Of a stretch of DNA of 64,000 nt, positions 1 to 9,400 are shown in pieces (positions within the stretch are counted from its first letter, which is position 1; every line of letters begins with the position of its first letter). The translations under genes and the position numbers were made by a program. The notes below the pieces were generated by a model. It worked only from the letters and a program-made list of their open reading frames with translations, did not search any database and was not told where the DNA came from. The DNA comes from Orrella daihaiensis (lineage in GTDB: Bacteria > Pseudomonadota > Gammaproteobacteria > Burkholderiales > Burkholderiaceae_B): assembly GCF_022811525.1 (NCBI RefSeq), contig NZ_CP063982.1, positions 1 to 64,000 on the forward strand, given 5' to 3'.

Positions 1-1206
1 GTGAAGATACCTTTTACCAAACTAAACATTGACAAGCTCACCTGCGCCAAAGAGCTGGGGCGGGCATTTTGGCGCGACACTCTGTGCCGTGGCTTGTTAG
101 TTGAAGTGCGCTCAACAGGCGGAAAAACCTACTATCTCAGCTACAGGGACACACGCGGCAAACAGCGCATGTTCAAGCTCGCAAACGCTGGAGACATCAC
201 ACCAGCACAAGCGCGGCAGCTATGCGACAAGCGCCGTATGCAACTAGCAATGGGCGAAGATATCGCAGATGAGCGTCAAGCCGCACGCAGCTGTCCACGA
301 GTAGATGAGTTTTTTTACGAGCAGTATCTACCCTATGCCAAAAGCTATAAGCGCAGCTGGGATACAGATGTGAGCTATTACGAAACGCACATACGTGATT
401 GCATTGGTGAACTGCACATGGACAGCGTGGGCAAGCGCGAAGTCATAGTTCTGATGCAGACAGCGAATCAACGCATAGCACCCAGCAGCGCCTATCGCCT
501 CTTCGTTCTGGTGCGTTACATGTTCAATCTCGCAGTGCGCTGGAATGTGGGTGGCATCAAACAAAATCCCACTAGCGGCTACGATTTGCCACGCATTGAG
601 AATCACCGCGAGCGCTACCTCAACAAGGAAGAAACGCAACGACTATTAAACGCCATCAACCGTTCGCGCAATCCTATGCTGCGCTTCATCATCCCCATGC
701 TGCTGCTCACAGGCGCACGCAAACGAGAAGTGTTAGATGCACGCTGGGCAGACTTTGACACAGAGCGCCGATTTTGGCGCATTCCCTATACCAAAGCGGG
801 AACCGAACGTCACGTGCCCTTAAGTGATGCCGCACTGGCCTTGCTGCGTAGCATTCCGCGTCGTTCCAACTGCCTTTATGTGTTCGCCAATCCGAACACA
901 CATCAGCCTTACGTTTCTATCTACTACTCATGGCACAGTGCTCGCAAAGAAGCGGGGTTGGCAGATGTGCGGGTACATGATTTGCGCCACAGCTTTGCCA
1001 GCTTTTTAGTCAACGCGGGATGCAGCTTGTATGAGGTACAAAAGCTTCTCGGACACAGCAGCGCAAAGATGACGCAACGCTACAGTCACCTCAATCAAAC
1101 GTCGCTGCTGCGAGCCGTGAGCTTGGCGCAGGACTATGTGTGCAGCACTGCGGGTGCCGAGGGTATTTCTACTATGCCTGCCGTCACCGAGCGTAAGGTG
1201 TCGTAG
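1..1206 (+). CDS. P4-type tyrosine recombinase / integrase
   Basis: Site-specific recombinase expected to integrate and excise the island at the left of the window. Residues about 20-95 match the N-terminal DUF4102-like arm-binding domain of prophage/ICE integrases (FWRD, GGKTYYLSYR). Residues about 100-185 are the core-binding domain and 205-375 the catalytic domain. The catalytic set is complete: R240 in TGARKRE, a lysine near 266, H326-x-x-R329 in HDLRHSF, H352 in LGHSS and nucleophile Y361 in QRYSHL. At 401 aa it is a normal length. The GTG at base 1 is the first usable start visible, so the true start could lie upstream of the window. Integrases of this type usually sit beside the tRNA they use as attachment site; that would be to the left and is not visible. 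Confidence 0.93.
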   Translation: MKIPFTKLNIDKLTCAKELGRAFWRDTLCRGLLVEVRSTGGKTYYLSYRDTRGKQRMFKLANAGDITPAQARQLCDKRRMQLAMGEDIADERQAARSCPRVDEFFYEQYLPYAKSYKRSWDTDVSYYETHIRDCIGELHMDSVGKREVIVLMQTANQRIAPSSAYRLFVLVRYMFNLAVRWNVGGIKQNPTSGYDLPRIENHRERYLNKEETQRLLNAINRSRNPMLRFIIPMLLLTGARKREVLDARWADFDTERRFWRIPYTKAGTERHVPLSDAALALLRSIPRRSNCLYVFANPNTHQPYVSIYYSWHSARKEAGLADVRVHDLRHSFASFLVNAGCSLYEVQKLLGHSSAKMTQRYSHLNQTSLLRAVSLAQDYVCSTAGAEGISTMPAVTERKVS

Positions 1207-1256
1207 AAAAACCCTGCAACCGTCAAAACCGTGTTCTTTTGCGTCGATTTCCAACA

Positions 1257-1448
1257 TTAGCCCTTGGCTCTTAAGCGCACAGACGCTTGCTGTTGTCGCT
1301 CAAGCTCCTTTGCACGCCGCTGTCGTTCGCGCTCTACTGCCAGTGCACGCCGCTGCTGCTCAATATTCTTCTGCAGTGCATGGATACGCAGCTGGGAAGG
1401 TGTTTTAGCAGTTGTGGGCTTTTTTGCAGAGAACTCAATGTAGCGCAT
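1257..1448 (-). CDS. small charged coiled-coil protein
   Basis: A 63-aa protein dominated by a basic, Q/E/R-rich helix (residues about 22-58, heptad-like, with EQQRRALAVERERQRR). It has no recognisable domain. It begins only 11 bases after the stop of the DUF6641 gene upstream on the same strand, so the two are probably co-transcribed. It may be an accessory island protein of the kind found with DUF6641. The function is unknown, and the coding call rests on the operon position and plausible composition. Confidence 0.5.
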   Translation of the reverse strand: MRYIEFSAKKPTTAKTPSQLRIHALQKNIEQQRRALAVERERQRRAKELERQQQASVRLRAKG

Positions 1449-1459
1449 ACAGGTATTTA

Positions 1460-1900
1460 TTACCTGCGCACAAAGCCAGCACGCAGTTGCCCACTCACCG
1501 CTTCAATCTGCGCATCCAGCTCGCCACTGATGACAGCGGATTTGATGATGTCCAGCGTGGGTACGAGTTCTTCGCGGCTTGCCAGCTCCACGGTGACTTT
1601 GCCCTTTGCCAGCTCCACCACCTTGCTGCCATAACGAATATGCACACAGACTTTGCCATTGTCGGATTCAAACCACCAAGGTTTTACCCTTTTTTGTACC
1701 TCCACAGTTTTACGCACACCTTCAGTGCTCACGATGCTTTTGAGTTGTTTGCTGGTGTAGGTATTGCCCTGCGCCTGTGCGCGAGCCAGCTCCATTTGCT
1801 CCCAGATGCGCTTTGCCAACTTATTGCGACACTGCACGATAGCAGGCTGCTGTGTGGGTTTGCGTGTATTGGTGAGTTTGAGGTTTGCGAGTGCTGTCAT
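1460..1900 (-). CDS. DUF6641 family protein
   Basis: A 146-aa protein that I recognise as DUF6641, a small family common in proteobacterial prophages and integrative elements. Typical features are the N-terminal stretch with QRRNKL-like QCRNKLAKRIWEQ (about 23-36), the central VKPWWFESDNGKVCVHIRYG (73-92), and the helical tail ending LDAQIEAVSGQLRAGF. The biochemical function of the family is not known. It is the first gene of a minus-strand pair with the coiled-coil gene downstream, and is divergent from the plus-strand gene at 2046. About 145 bases separate the two starts, enough for back-to-back promoters. Confidence 0.8.
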   Translation of the reverse strand: MTALANLKLTNTRKPTQQPAIVQCRNKLAKRIWEQMELARAQAQGNTYTSKQLKSIVSTEGVRKTVEVQKRVKPWWFESDNGKVCVHIRYGSKVVELAKGKVTVELASREELVPTLDIIKSAVISGELDAQIEAVSGQLRAGFVRR

Positions 1901-2045
1901 GGACTGTCTCCTATTTAGGACAAGGGTTGTAGAACACAGCCTTTACTGTGCAATCAGACGCTGGATAGGACAACAGGCACGCACATCTTCGAAAAGAGAA
2001 GAACCATTTTTTATGGCATTTCTTTTCTTTTGCATAAATAAATGT

Positions 2046-2390
2046 ATGCGTAAAACACAAACACCTTTACAGCTGTGGCTAGCACAACAGGGACTCAATG
2101 AAGAGCTTTTTGCAGCTTTGCCACTGCTGCACGTACAGGCTTGGCAGGCAGCACATGAGCTGGTTGCCCATCACCGTAATCTGCTCAATCCTGAACAGGT
2201 GCAGCTGCTACGCACGTACATCGAAGTAATCCACAATCGCAGGCTACGCCAAGGCATCACCAACACACAATGCTACGCAGTTTTGAATCTCAGCAAGAAA
2301 ATTTATCGGCAACTGTTTAAGAAACATCGCAGGCACATTGCACGCAATCAAACGCACACAGGCACAGCAACGCACGCAACAACTGTTTAG
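2046..2390 (+). CDS. hypothetical island protein
   Basis: A 114-aa soluble, mostly helical, basic protein (start MRKTQTPLQLWLAQQG; C-terminal half rich in R, K and H). I do not recognise the family. The open frame extends upstream to 1764, but that part is antisense to the DUF6641 gene and has cysteine-rich shadow composition, so I take the ATG at 2046. An ATG at 2013 (MAFLFFC) is the alternative. No strong ribosome-binding site is visible. The segment LNPEQVQLLRTYIEVIHNRR followed by a helical block suggests a small DNA- or protein-binding fold, but nothing specific can be claimed. Confidence 0.5.
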   Translation: MRKTQTPLQLWLAQQGLNEELFAALPLLHVQAWQAAHELVAHHRNLLNPEQVQLLRTYIEVIHNRRLRQGITNTQCYAVLNLSKKIYRQLFKKHRRHIARNQTHTGTATHATTV

Positions 2391-2637
2391 GCACAGGATA
2401 CAAGCGCAGATAAGCCACTGCCACAAACAAAGGGCAAAAACGCAGGTTGTAATATGACGGCTAATGAGCCTGCACTTATTCAGTGTTGGATATAGAGGAC
2501 ACTGAAGCAATAAGTGAGCCGCAGAGTTTTACTGGTGTGCGCTGCGCACTGGGCTTTGGAAGTTTCAATCCATTCGTCTTCCACCAAACTCTTCTATATT
2601 CGTGTAGTAACAACTCAACTCAAATGAGACTACGCGA

Positions 2638-2684
2638 CACGGCGACTATGGCACGACTATGTTTCTCGTGCTATAGCCGTCGTG
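2638..2684 (+). repeat. imperfect 19-bp inverted repeat
   Basis: Arms 2638-2656 and 2666-2684 match at 16 of 19 positions around a 9-base spacer. Two of the three mismatches would be G-U pairs in plus-strand RNA. No T-tract follows, so it is not a classical terminator. It could be a recombination-site core, a protein-binding palindrome or a small structured RNA. Confidence 0.6.
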
Positions 2685-2822
2685 CGTCCAATCTAATCTA
2701 AATGAGCCATTCAATATCAATCACAACTGCTGTTGTTCAAAGAAAAAAAGTGGCGATGAGCGAAGAGCGAAGAGCAGGCGAACGCAAGTTCGGCTCAACA
2801 CTACACCAAGCAATGCCACAAA

Positions 2823-2861
2823 GCGGTAGGACAAAGCCGTAGGACAAAGCGGTAGGACAAA
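2823..2861 (+). repeat. 13-bp tandem repeat, three units
   Basis: Three contiguous 13-bp units (2823-2835, 2836-2848, 2849-2861) of form GCGGTAGGACAAA. The middle unit differs by one base (GCCGTAGG). They lie in non-coding DNA between the two recombinase genes. The role is unknown; it could be iteron-like or a recombination-accessory site. Confidence 0.75.
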
Positions 2862-2972
2862 GCAGCATCACGCAAGTGGTGGTTGTGGGGTATAGAAATC
2901 ACCACACCAAATCCATAAGTACTCCGCAACAGAAAACTGCAGCAGTGGCATATCAGCCACAACATACCCATC

Positions 2973-3005
2973 GCGCATAACCCAGATGCGGGCTGGGTTT
3001 TGTGC
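2973..3005 (+). terminator. terminator-like hairpin
   Basis: AACCCAG (2979-2985) and CTGGGTT (2993-2999) form a stem around ATGCGGG, extendable outward to 13 pairs with two mismatches, followed by TTGTGC. It resembles phage-type terminators but has a short T-run and no gene directly upstream. Confidence 0.35.
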
Positions 3006-3323
3006 ACTGAATTGTGTATGTAAGCGTCATGAAAATTGACGCTCAAGCAGCGCACACAACACGCTACAGCGCGCGTTTAGGCGCTAGTGGTTGTGCGGGT
3101 AGCGACGGCTGGCTAAAACAGCGCAAAGACGCATTTTATGCAGCGAGCGCAGCTGCTGCGGCATAAATACTGCGAGAAAAGGAAATACACAAAAGCTTAT
3201 CGCACCACGCTATGTCGTTGATTTGTGGAAGGCTTTTATGAGAGCAGATTCTGGTAGGAAAAACACAGAAATGAAAACACACTTATACGCATCAATTCAT
3301 TGATAGCACAGGAGCAAAACACA

Positions 3324-3890
3324 ATGGCACAGGCAAAAACACTCACTCAATCCGAAGTCGAACAGGTGCTGCGCTACGCAGCCAGCACTCGCTACCCACA
3401 GCGCAATCGCGCACTGCTGCTCACCAGCTTGTGGAGTGGGATGCGGGTGGGTGAGATTGCAGCATTGAAGGTGAGTGATGTGCAAAACAGCGATGGCAGC
3501 ATAAAGACAGAAGTGCGATTAGCGGCTGCGCAAACCAAGGGCAAGCATGGCAGGGTGGTGTTTTTAAATGACAAACTGCGCGAGGAGTTGGCGGCGTATC
3601 TCAATACCCGGCGCATCAAGCAACCCACCCAGCCGCTGTTTTACACAGAGAAGGCAGCAGGATGGACAGCGAACACACTCACGCAATGGTTTCATTGGAC
3701 ATACAAAAAGGCAGGCATCGCGGGTGCCAGTAGCCACAGCGGACGCAGGACGTTTATCACCACGCTTGCCAGCAAAGGCATTGGTGTGCGGGTATTGGCA
3801 AGCCTAGCTGGACATCGCTCAATAGCGGTTACGCAAGCCTATATTGATGTAAACGACGAGATGAAACGTGCTGCAGTGCAGCTAGCTTAG
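3324..3890 (+). CDS. catalytic-domain-only tyrosine recombinase
   Basis: A 188-aa site-specific recombinase consisting almost entirely of the XerC/D-like catalytic domain. Motifs are R in SGMRVGEIAAL (near residue 42), a lysine in AAQTKGKHGR, HSGRRTF as the H-x-x-R box (about 141-147), AGHRS as the second histidine box, and the nucleophile Y in TQAYIDV. The core-binding (SAM-like) N-terminal domain present in normal 300-400 aa integrases is absent. The ATG at 3324 is preceded by AGGAG at 3310-3314, which sets the start; the open frame runs only eight codons further upstream, from a TTG. It may act with the full-size integrase at 1-1206 or be the single-domain type found in some mobile elements. 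Confidence 0.88.
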   Translation: MAQAKTLTQSEVEQVLRYAASTRYPQRNRALLLTSLWSGMRVGEIAALKVSDVQNSDGSIKTEVRLAAAQTKGKHGRVVFLNDKLREELAAYLNTRRIKQPTQPLFYTEKAAGWTANTLTQWFHWTYKKAGIAGASSHSGRRTFITTLASKGIGVRVLASLAGHRSIAVTQAYIDVNDEMKRAAVQLA

Positions 3891-4101
3891 GTAGAAGCGC
3901 AGACAGAAAGAACAGAAAGAACAGGCGAGTTAAATGGACAGGACGGTGCGCAGTGCGCAGCCACGCTAGCGAGAGAGGCTGTTTTTGGCACTGCAGGGTT
4001 TTTTGACGAGACAGGCAATTCCCACACTATTGAGAGGGTTTTTGCTGCTGCTGGGTTTTAGGACAGGATGTCTGCGCAAAAAACCCCGCACTGCGCTAAA
4101 C

Positions 4102-5322
4102 TGAAGTAGTTTCGATTTGATCTGACAATTAGGCCTTGCCAAGAGGTGGGGTTACCCAGTTTGATAGAGGTGCGAACTTTTATCAACTAGCGCGAAGCGC
4201 AATGGAGTAACCCCATGAGTAGTGTTAACCAAAATGTCATCAAACACAAGGTCGGCCTGTTGAACTTGGCTGCCGAGCTTGGAAACGTATCTCGCGCCTG
4301 CAAGGTGATGGGCTTTTCCCGAGACACCTTCTACCGATACCAAGCAGCCGTTGCTGAAGGCGGTGTAGAAGCTTTGCTCGATGCCAACCGCAAGAAGCCA
4401 AACTTGCGAAATCGTATTGAGCAAAGCATTGAATCTGCCGTGGTGGCCTTTGCCCTGGAGCAGCCCGCCTTTGGCCAAGTCCGTGTCTCTAACGAGCTGC
4501 GTAAGCGAGGTGTCTTTGTTTCGCCATCTGGCGTGAGGTCGGTTTGGTTACGTCATGACCTCGAATCATTCAAGAAGCGCCTGATTTCGTTAGAGAAACA
4601 TGTAGCAGCCACGGGCGAAGTCTTGACCGAAGCTCAGGTCGCAGCACTCGAGAAAAAGCAAGAAGACGACGTCGCCCACGGAGAGATTGAGACTGAGCAC
4701 CCCGGTTACCTAGGCAGCCAAGATACGTTCTATGTGGGTACCATCAAGGGCGTGGGTCGTATCTACCAATCAGACCTTTGTCGATACCTACTCCAAGTGG
4801 GCGACTGCGAAGCTGTACTGCACCAAGACACCGATTACCGCTGCAGACCTATTGAACGACCGTGTGCTGCCGTTCTTTGCAGAACAGCAGATGGGTGTTC
4901 TGAGGATCCTGACAGACCGTGGGACAGAATTCTGCGGCAAGGCCGAAACTCATGATTACCAGCTGTACTTGGCGCTCAATGACATCGAGCACACCAAGAC
5001 CAAGGTCATGCACCCTCAGACCAATGGCATCTGTGAACGGTTTCACAAGACGATTCTGCAGGAGTTTTATCAGGTCGCCTTCAGACGAAAAATCTATCGG
5101 TCCATCGAAGAGCTGCAGGCTGATCTGGACGAGTGGCTGCATTACTACAACCATGACCGAACTCATCAAGGCAAGATGTGCTGTGGTCGAACACCGATGG
5201 AAACATTAATTGCTGGCAAACCAGCGTGGGAGGATAAAATCAACCAACTGAATCACTGAACTTGATCTGACATACAGGCACCGCAAACTGGGGATCTGTC
5301 AGATCAAGTCGCGACTACTACA
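4102..5322 (+). mobile_element. IS481-family insertion sequence, copy 1
   Basis: A 1221-bp element bounded by imperfect 26-bp terminal inverted repeats (4102-4127 and 5297-5322; 22 of 26 match, starting TG and ending CA). It is flanked by a 7-bp target duplication GCTAAAC at 4095-4101 and 5323-5329. It encodes one transposase, frameshifted here. A second copy at 15943-17166 differs in the length of an insertion at one site, with no other difference seen. The right target duplication contains the stop codon of the minus-strand gene at 5324-6253, so that gene's coding sequence is intact at its 3' end. Confidence 0.95.
4215..5259 (+). pseudogene. IS481 transposase, frameshifted (copy 1)
   Basis: DDE transposase. 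The N-terminal part has a helix-turn-helix (NVSRACKVMGFSRDTFYRYQ, about 24-43). The second frame carries the RNase H-like core: first D in FVDTYSKW, second D in LTDRGTEF, and E in GICERFHK. Family members read GRIYQQTF at the junction. Here one extra base near 4770 (TACCAATCAG instead of TACCAACAG) shifts the frame before the first catalytic aspartate. Removing that base restores a 347-aa protein, normal for IS481. Without frameshifting the product would be a truncated DNA-binding protein that could act as an inhibitor. Confidence 0.9.
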
Positions 5323-5323
5323 G

Positions 5324-6253
5324 CTAAACCCTATCCTTTCCGTTCTTTTTGCCCCTTTTTATGTCATTTTTGCCATTTTTGCCCTGCTTGCTCCTGCCCC
5401 TGCCCACTGCCTGCTGCGATTCCAACTCCCTCGCCATTTCCAGCTGTTCCCGTTCATAAGCGTCCAGTTCGGACTCAAAGCCCTTAAGCAGCTGTTCTTC
5501 CATCTCACGCACTCGTCTGTCTCTTGCGCTAACACCACTGTCTCGCAGCGCATCTTCGCGTGCAAACCCATGGCGCTGTAGTGCCGCATTGGCTGCACTG
5601 TGCGGATTGGTGCCTTCGTCTGCAGCAAAGTAAGCGTCTAGATACACACGGGCTGCCCGCACTTCACGTCGATGCTGCTCACGCTCCAGCTCCTCAAGCA
5701 GATTGTCATGGAGCTGCGCACGTTGCGCCTCTAACAATTCAAGACGAATCTCACGCTTGGTTTTCCAGCCAAAGCGTTCTTCCACACTCACACGCCTGTG
5801 TGCGCTGCGGCTGGTGACTAATACGGGCAGCAAATCAAACTGGGTAGTGAGTTGTGCGGTGATGCCGCGCAGTTCGTTTGCGCCAGTGCCACCGTCTAAA
5901 TTGATTTCAGACAGCCTGTGTGCCACAGCCCTGTCCAGCCAATGTGCATGGCTTGACTGCTCATTAACCACACGCTGCACTTCAGCCTGCGCTGCCGTGA
6001 TAGCCGCCCACAGTCTTGAGTGCAGTTTCTCCAGTGCTCGCTGTTGTGTCTTGGTATTTACCTCTGCTGCCACACAGCGTGCCAACACTGCCGCAGCTTG
6101 GCGATGCAGTGCCTCGTAGTCGTTCAGTGCCGCTGGCTTTTTGGCTTTGCGTAATGTCTGTTGCCGCTGCCACTCCATATCAAACTCACGCTGCTGCGCT
6201 GGTGATAACAGCACATTGATGTGTTTGGCATCGATCTCTGCACCCGCATGCAA
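5324..6253 (-). CDS. coiled-coil protein of unknown function, amber codon near its natural start
   Basis: A 309-aa, strongly helical and charged protein (Q/E/R-rich, ending in a basic K/N/G-rich tail after about residue 285). I do not recognise the family. The open frame begins at a TTG, but in the same frame upstream an ATG at 6301 gives MNLFERLERLE, then a TAG at 6266-6268, then RITELHAGAEID continuous with this protein. The natural start is therefore probably 6301, with a Trp or Gln codon mutated to amber. The gene may be inactive, reinitiate at TTG, or be read through. Its 3' end coincides with the IS copy 1 insertion point, so any downstream partner on the minus strand is cut off. Confidence 0.55.
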   Translation of the reverse strand: MHAGAEIDAKHINVLLSPAQQREFDMEWQRQQTLRKAKKPAALNDYEALHRQAAAVLARCVAAEVNTKTQQRALEKLHSRLWAAITAAQAEVQRVVNEQSSHAHWLDRAVAHRLSEINLDGGTGANELRGITAQLTTQFDLLPVLVTSRSAHRRVSVEERFGWKTKREIRLELLEAQRAQLHDNLLEELEREQHRREVRAARVYLDAYFAADEGTNPHSAANAALQRHGFAREDALRDSGVSARDRRVREMEEQLLKGFESELDAYEREQLEMARELESQQAVGRGRSKQGKNGKNDIKRGKKNGKDRV

Positions 6254-6330
6254 TTCAGTGATGCGCTACTCCAACCTCTCCAGTCGTTCAAACAGGTTCA
6301 TGCGCAGACTGTAGCGCCAAGACTCACGGA

Positions 6331-6360
6331 CAATAAAAACCCCGCCTTTTGAGTCGGGGC
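6331..6360 (-). terminator. rho-independent terminator of the 1209-aa RTX gene
   Basis: On the minus strand CCCCG pairs with CGGGG (bases 6340-6344 and 6355-6359) and is followed by a T-run (A-run at 6332-6339 on the plus strand). A second hairpin, AACCCAC/GTGGGTT at 6371-6392, lies just before it, directly after the stop codon at 6402. Confidence 0.75.
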
Positions 6361-6401
6361 CTGACTAACTAACCCACGATGTTTTGTGGGTTGAAGGGTG
6401 T

Positions 6402-9400
6402 TTAGGCAATAAAGTCCGCCTGAGCAATCCCCGTGCTTTGATTGATGCCCGAAAGAATAATTAATGAGTCGTTATTATCAAATATGTCATTACCGTTCTG
6501 ATCGATTGCTACCAATGCGTTGCCTTCGGAAATATTCGCAACGTTCCATGCCACATACACAGAATCACCACTGTTTGACACGTGGAAAGCCCTTTCCGCA
6601 TCCGAGACGAATTCCTCTAGGCTGGTTATCAAAGTTCCGTCAGCGATAGTGACGTCTGCCGATGTCAAGCCAGCGACATTAGTTTTAATTTTGTCTATGC
6701 CAGTAGCAAAGTCAAGGATTGTGTCTGCCGTAGCAAGTGTGATGCCAGTTGCACCGTCTGCGTACACAAAAGTATCAGCCCCATTGTTACCCATTAGAAA
6801 ATCGGCACCCGCGCCGCCAATGATGGTGTCGTTGCCATCGCTGCCAAAAATTCGGTCGTTTCCGGCGTCACCATAGAGGGTGTCATCGCCCTCAAATCCA
6901 AAGAACAAATCGTCGCCACCACCGCCCCTAATAGTGTCATTGCCATTGCCCCCCGCAATGGTGTCTCCTAAGTCACCACCTACTGCAGTTCTGTTACCAC
7001 CATTCGCCAGTGTTACATCCAAACTGATGTGACGTTCGTCAATGGCCAAGACTGTACCATCGTGTGTAGTCACCTTAATGACGGTTACAAAAGGGGAAGA
7101 GGTATTTTGATGATTCACCCTCAGCTCACCAGTCGGCCCAGTGCTGTGAGGGAACACGAGAGTAACATCGCTGCTGGTTAAGTCAATCCCAGTCAATAGA
7201 CCAGTATTATCAATGATGCGTATTTGGTCTGTTCCATTACCGAAGTCGGTGATCGAGTCTTTTGCCTGGTCAGGACTGTCTCCCGACGTTGCATCGATAC
7301 GCTCGAAATAAAAGATATCGTTGCCAGCCCCACCAGTTAGCGTATCAACACCCACCCCACCATAAATTTTGTCAGCGCCATCACCTCCATCAATTCTGTC
7401 GCTACCCGCCATTCCATAAATTTCGTCAGCGCCATCACCACCATTAATTGTGTCGTCACCACCCCCTGCATCAATGTAGTCATCACCTCCGCCACTATCA
7501 ATTGTGTCGTTACCAGCTCCGGCTTCAATGTAGTCATCACCGCCGCCACCATCAATCGTATCTGCACCAGAACCGGTGATGTAACTGCCTTCACCAGTCG
7601 TTAGTGCACCTCCATCAATGGTTACGGAGGCAGTCGAAGTTGAGCCATCGACACGTCGATTAGTCGCAGTGTCACCACCAGCCGTTACGGTGGCACCATC
7701 TTCCAGAGCTGCTACGTTGATCCAATCCGATCCCGTCACTTCGATTTCTACTGTCGAATTTGCAGCGTTGTGGGTAATAATGTCCGCACCAACGCCAGCA
7801 TCGGTGATGACATTGTCACCAGCCCCACCAGTCAGCCTATCCGCACCTGCACCACCCGCAATGGTGTCATCGCCCGCACCACCAATGATGACGTCATTTC
7901 CAGAGCCGCCGAGGATGGTGTCATTCCCGGTACCGCCAACGATGGTCTTAGCAGCATCATCGCCTATACCTGAACTACCCGTAATATTCAGTGCTTCAGT
8001 TTGAGCGCTAAAGTCGAAGGTGTAGGCACCTCTCACACCCACATTCTCAACGTTCACCAAATCTGCGTCCAGCAAATTCGCTGCCGAAACAGCTGCCGTA
8101 AATACTGCCGTGTCAGTATCGTCACCACCGTCGATCGTGTCGGTGTCGTCGGCGATCAATAAGTCTTGTCCCGCCCCACCAGTCAGCGAATCCGCACCTG
8201 CACCACCCGTAATGGTATCCGCAAATCTAGATCCAATTAACGTATTTGCACTTGCGCCACCAATCAAATGATAGCCTGTGATGCTATCGTCGGATCCAAT
8301 GCTCATATCGATGTTGAAGTCGCCTGATAAAGTGACGGCACCAACGCTCGTGTTTACGTTAGAGACCGTTGACGTGTAGTCATCCACGACAGCGGCATTC
8401 ACAACCGCAGATCCATATGCCAGCAAGATATCAGCACCATCACCAAGATCGGTAATGGTGGCGGATTGGCCAGAGACTGAGAATGTATCTGCACCTAACC
8501 CGCCCGTAAGCGTATCGCCACTGCCTTCCGACGTCAGGCTGTCGTCACCGGCACCTCCATCGAGGGTGTTGGTACCACCAAAGCCGGAGATGACGTCGTT
8601 GCCGTCACCGCCTAGCAAAGTATCATTGCCAGTGCTCCCGAAAATCCTATCGTCTCCATCACCACCCGTAAAACTGACACTCGCCCCAGGACCGGCCGTT
8701 GCTCCACTCATTGCAACTCCGACTGAGCCAGTTACTATTGCACGCATGTCAGCATTAGCCGTACCAGCGATAATTGTGGTGACGCGTTCCGGAACGGAAC
8801 TGCTTACCTCTACTGTTGTAAGATTTGACGCACCGCCTGTACCCAGATAGATAAAATTAGGAAGTACGCTGTCAATTCTCACAACGTCGAGTCCATCACC
8901 CGCGTACACGGTATTGCGACCCGCCCCAGGATTGATGACATCCGCACCTGCACCACCCGTGATAGTGTCATCACCACCATTGCCGTTGATCGTATCGTTT
9001 GCACTAGATCCCGTCAGGCTGTCTGCACCGTCACCGCCATTTAGCGTGTAGCCGTTGGTAGCTACCGTAGTCACTGTAGCCAGATTCAAATTAATCGTGG
9101 AACTGGTTGTTGCAGCATTGAGAGTCGCGCTACCACCCTCGTTCCTGGTAGCCGCTGTTGCCACAAAGGCAGACACGTTGTTAGCTATCGCGGTTGATCC
9201 GTTGCGAACAATTAAAATATCTCCAGTCGATAAGTCCGTAATGGTCGCTGTGCCCGATGCGTTCACATCAAACGTGTCGTTGCCACCACCACCGGTCATC
9301 TCATCAGTGCCACCACCACTGATAATCGTGTCATTACCGTCAGTGCCAGTTAACGTATCGGCATTAGCCGTGCCTTGAATTGGGGCTGGTGCCACTGGGG

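Larger units (their letters stand above)
2391..3323. other. gene-poor stretch of the mobile island
   Basis: About 930 bases with no convincing coding region; the short open frames have no family resemblance and poor composition. It holds an imperfect 19-bp inverted repeat (2638-2684), a 13-bp tandem repeat (2823-2861) and a terminator-like hairpin (2973-3005), then leads into the ribosome-binding site of the short recombinase gene. A stretch of this kind between two recombinase genes could hold attachment or replication-control sequences, but this is inference only. Confidence 0.6.

Noticed and set aside
1764..2045. N-terminal extension of the hypothetical gene at 2046
   Set aside because: It overlaps the DUF6641 gene antisense and has cysteine-rich shadow composition; the later ATG gives a coherent protein.
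2483..2701. A 72-aa plus-strand frame in the island
   Set aside because: It overlaps the inverted repeat, has no ribosome-binding site or family resemblance, and has composition like non-coding DNA.
4152..4478. Minus-strand 108-aa frame within the IS (repeated at 15993-16319)
   Set aside because: It is antisense to the transposase and present only because the IS is duplicated; no recognised family.
4215..5259. Programmed frameshifting in the IS481 transposase
   Set aside because: IS481 members normally encode one continuous transposase; there is no slippery heptamer, and the two copies have different insertion lengths, so mutation or artefact fits better.
7262..9378. Plus-strand open frames rich in P/S/V opposite the RTX gene
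   Set aside because: They are antisense shadows of the GGxGxD repeats, whose regular codons leave the complementary frames open; no ribosome-binding sites or families.
6780..9400. Many short repeated strings resembling a CRISPR array
   Set aside because: The repeats are degenerate, irregularly spaced and in phase with nonapeptide codons of the RTX protein; there are no unique spacers of constant length and no cas genes.
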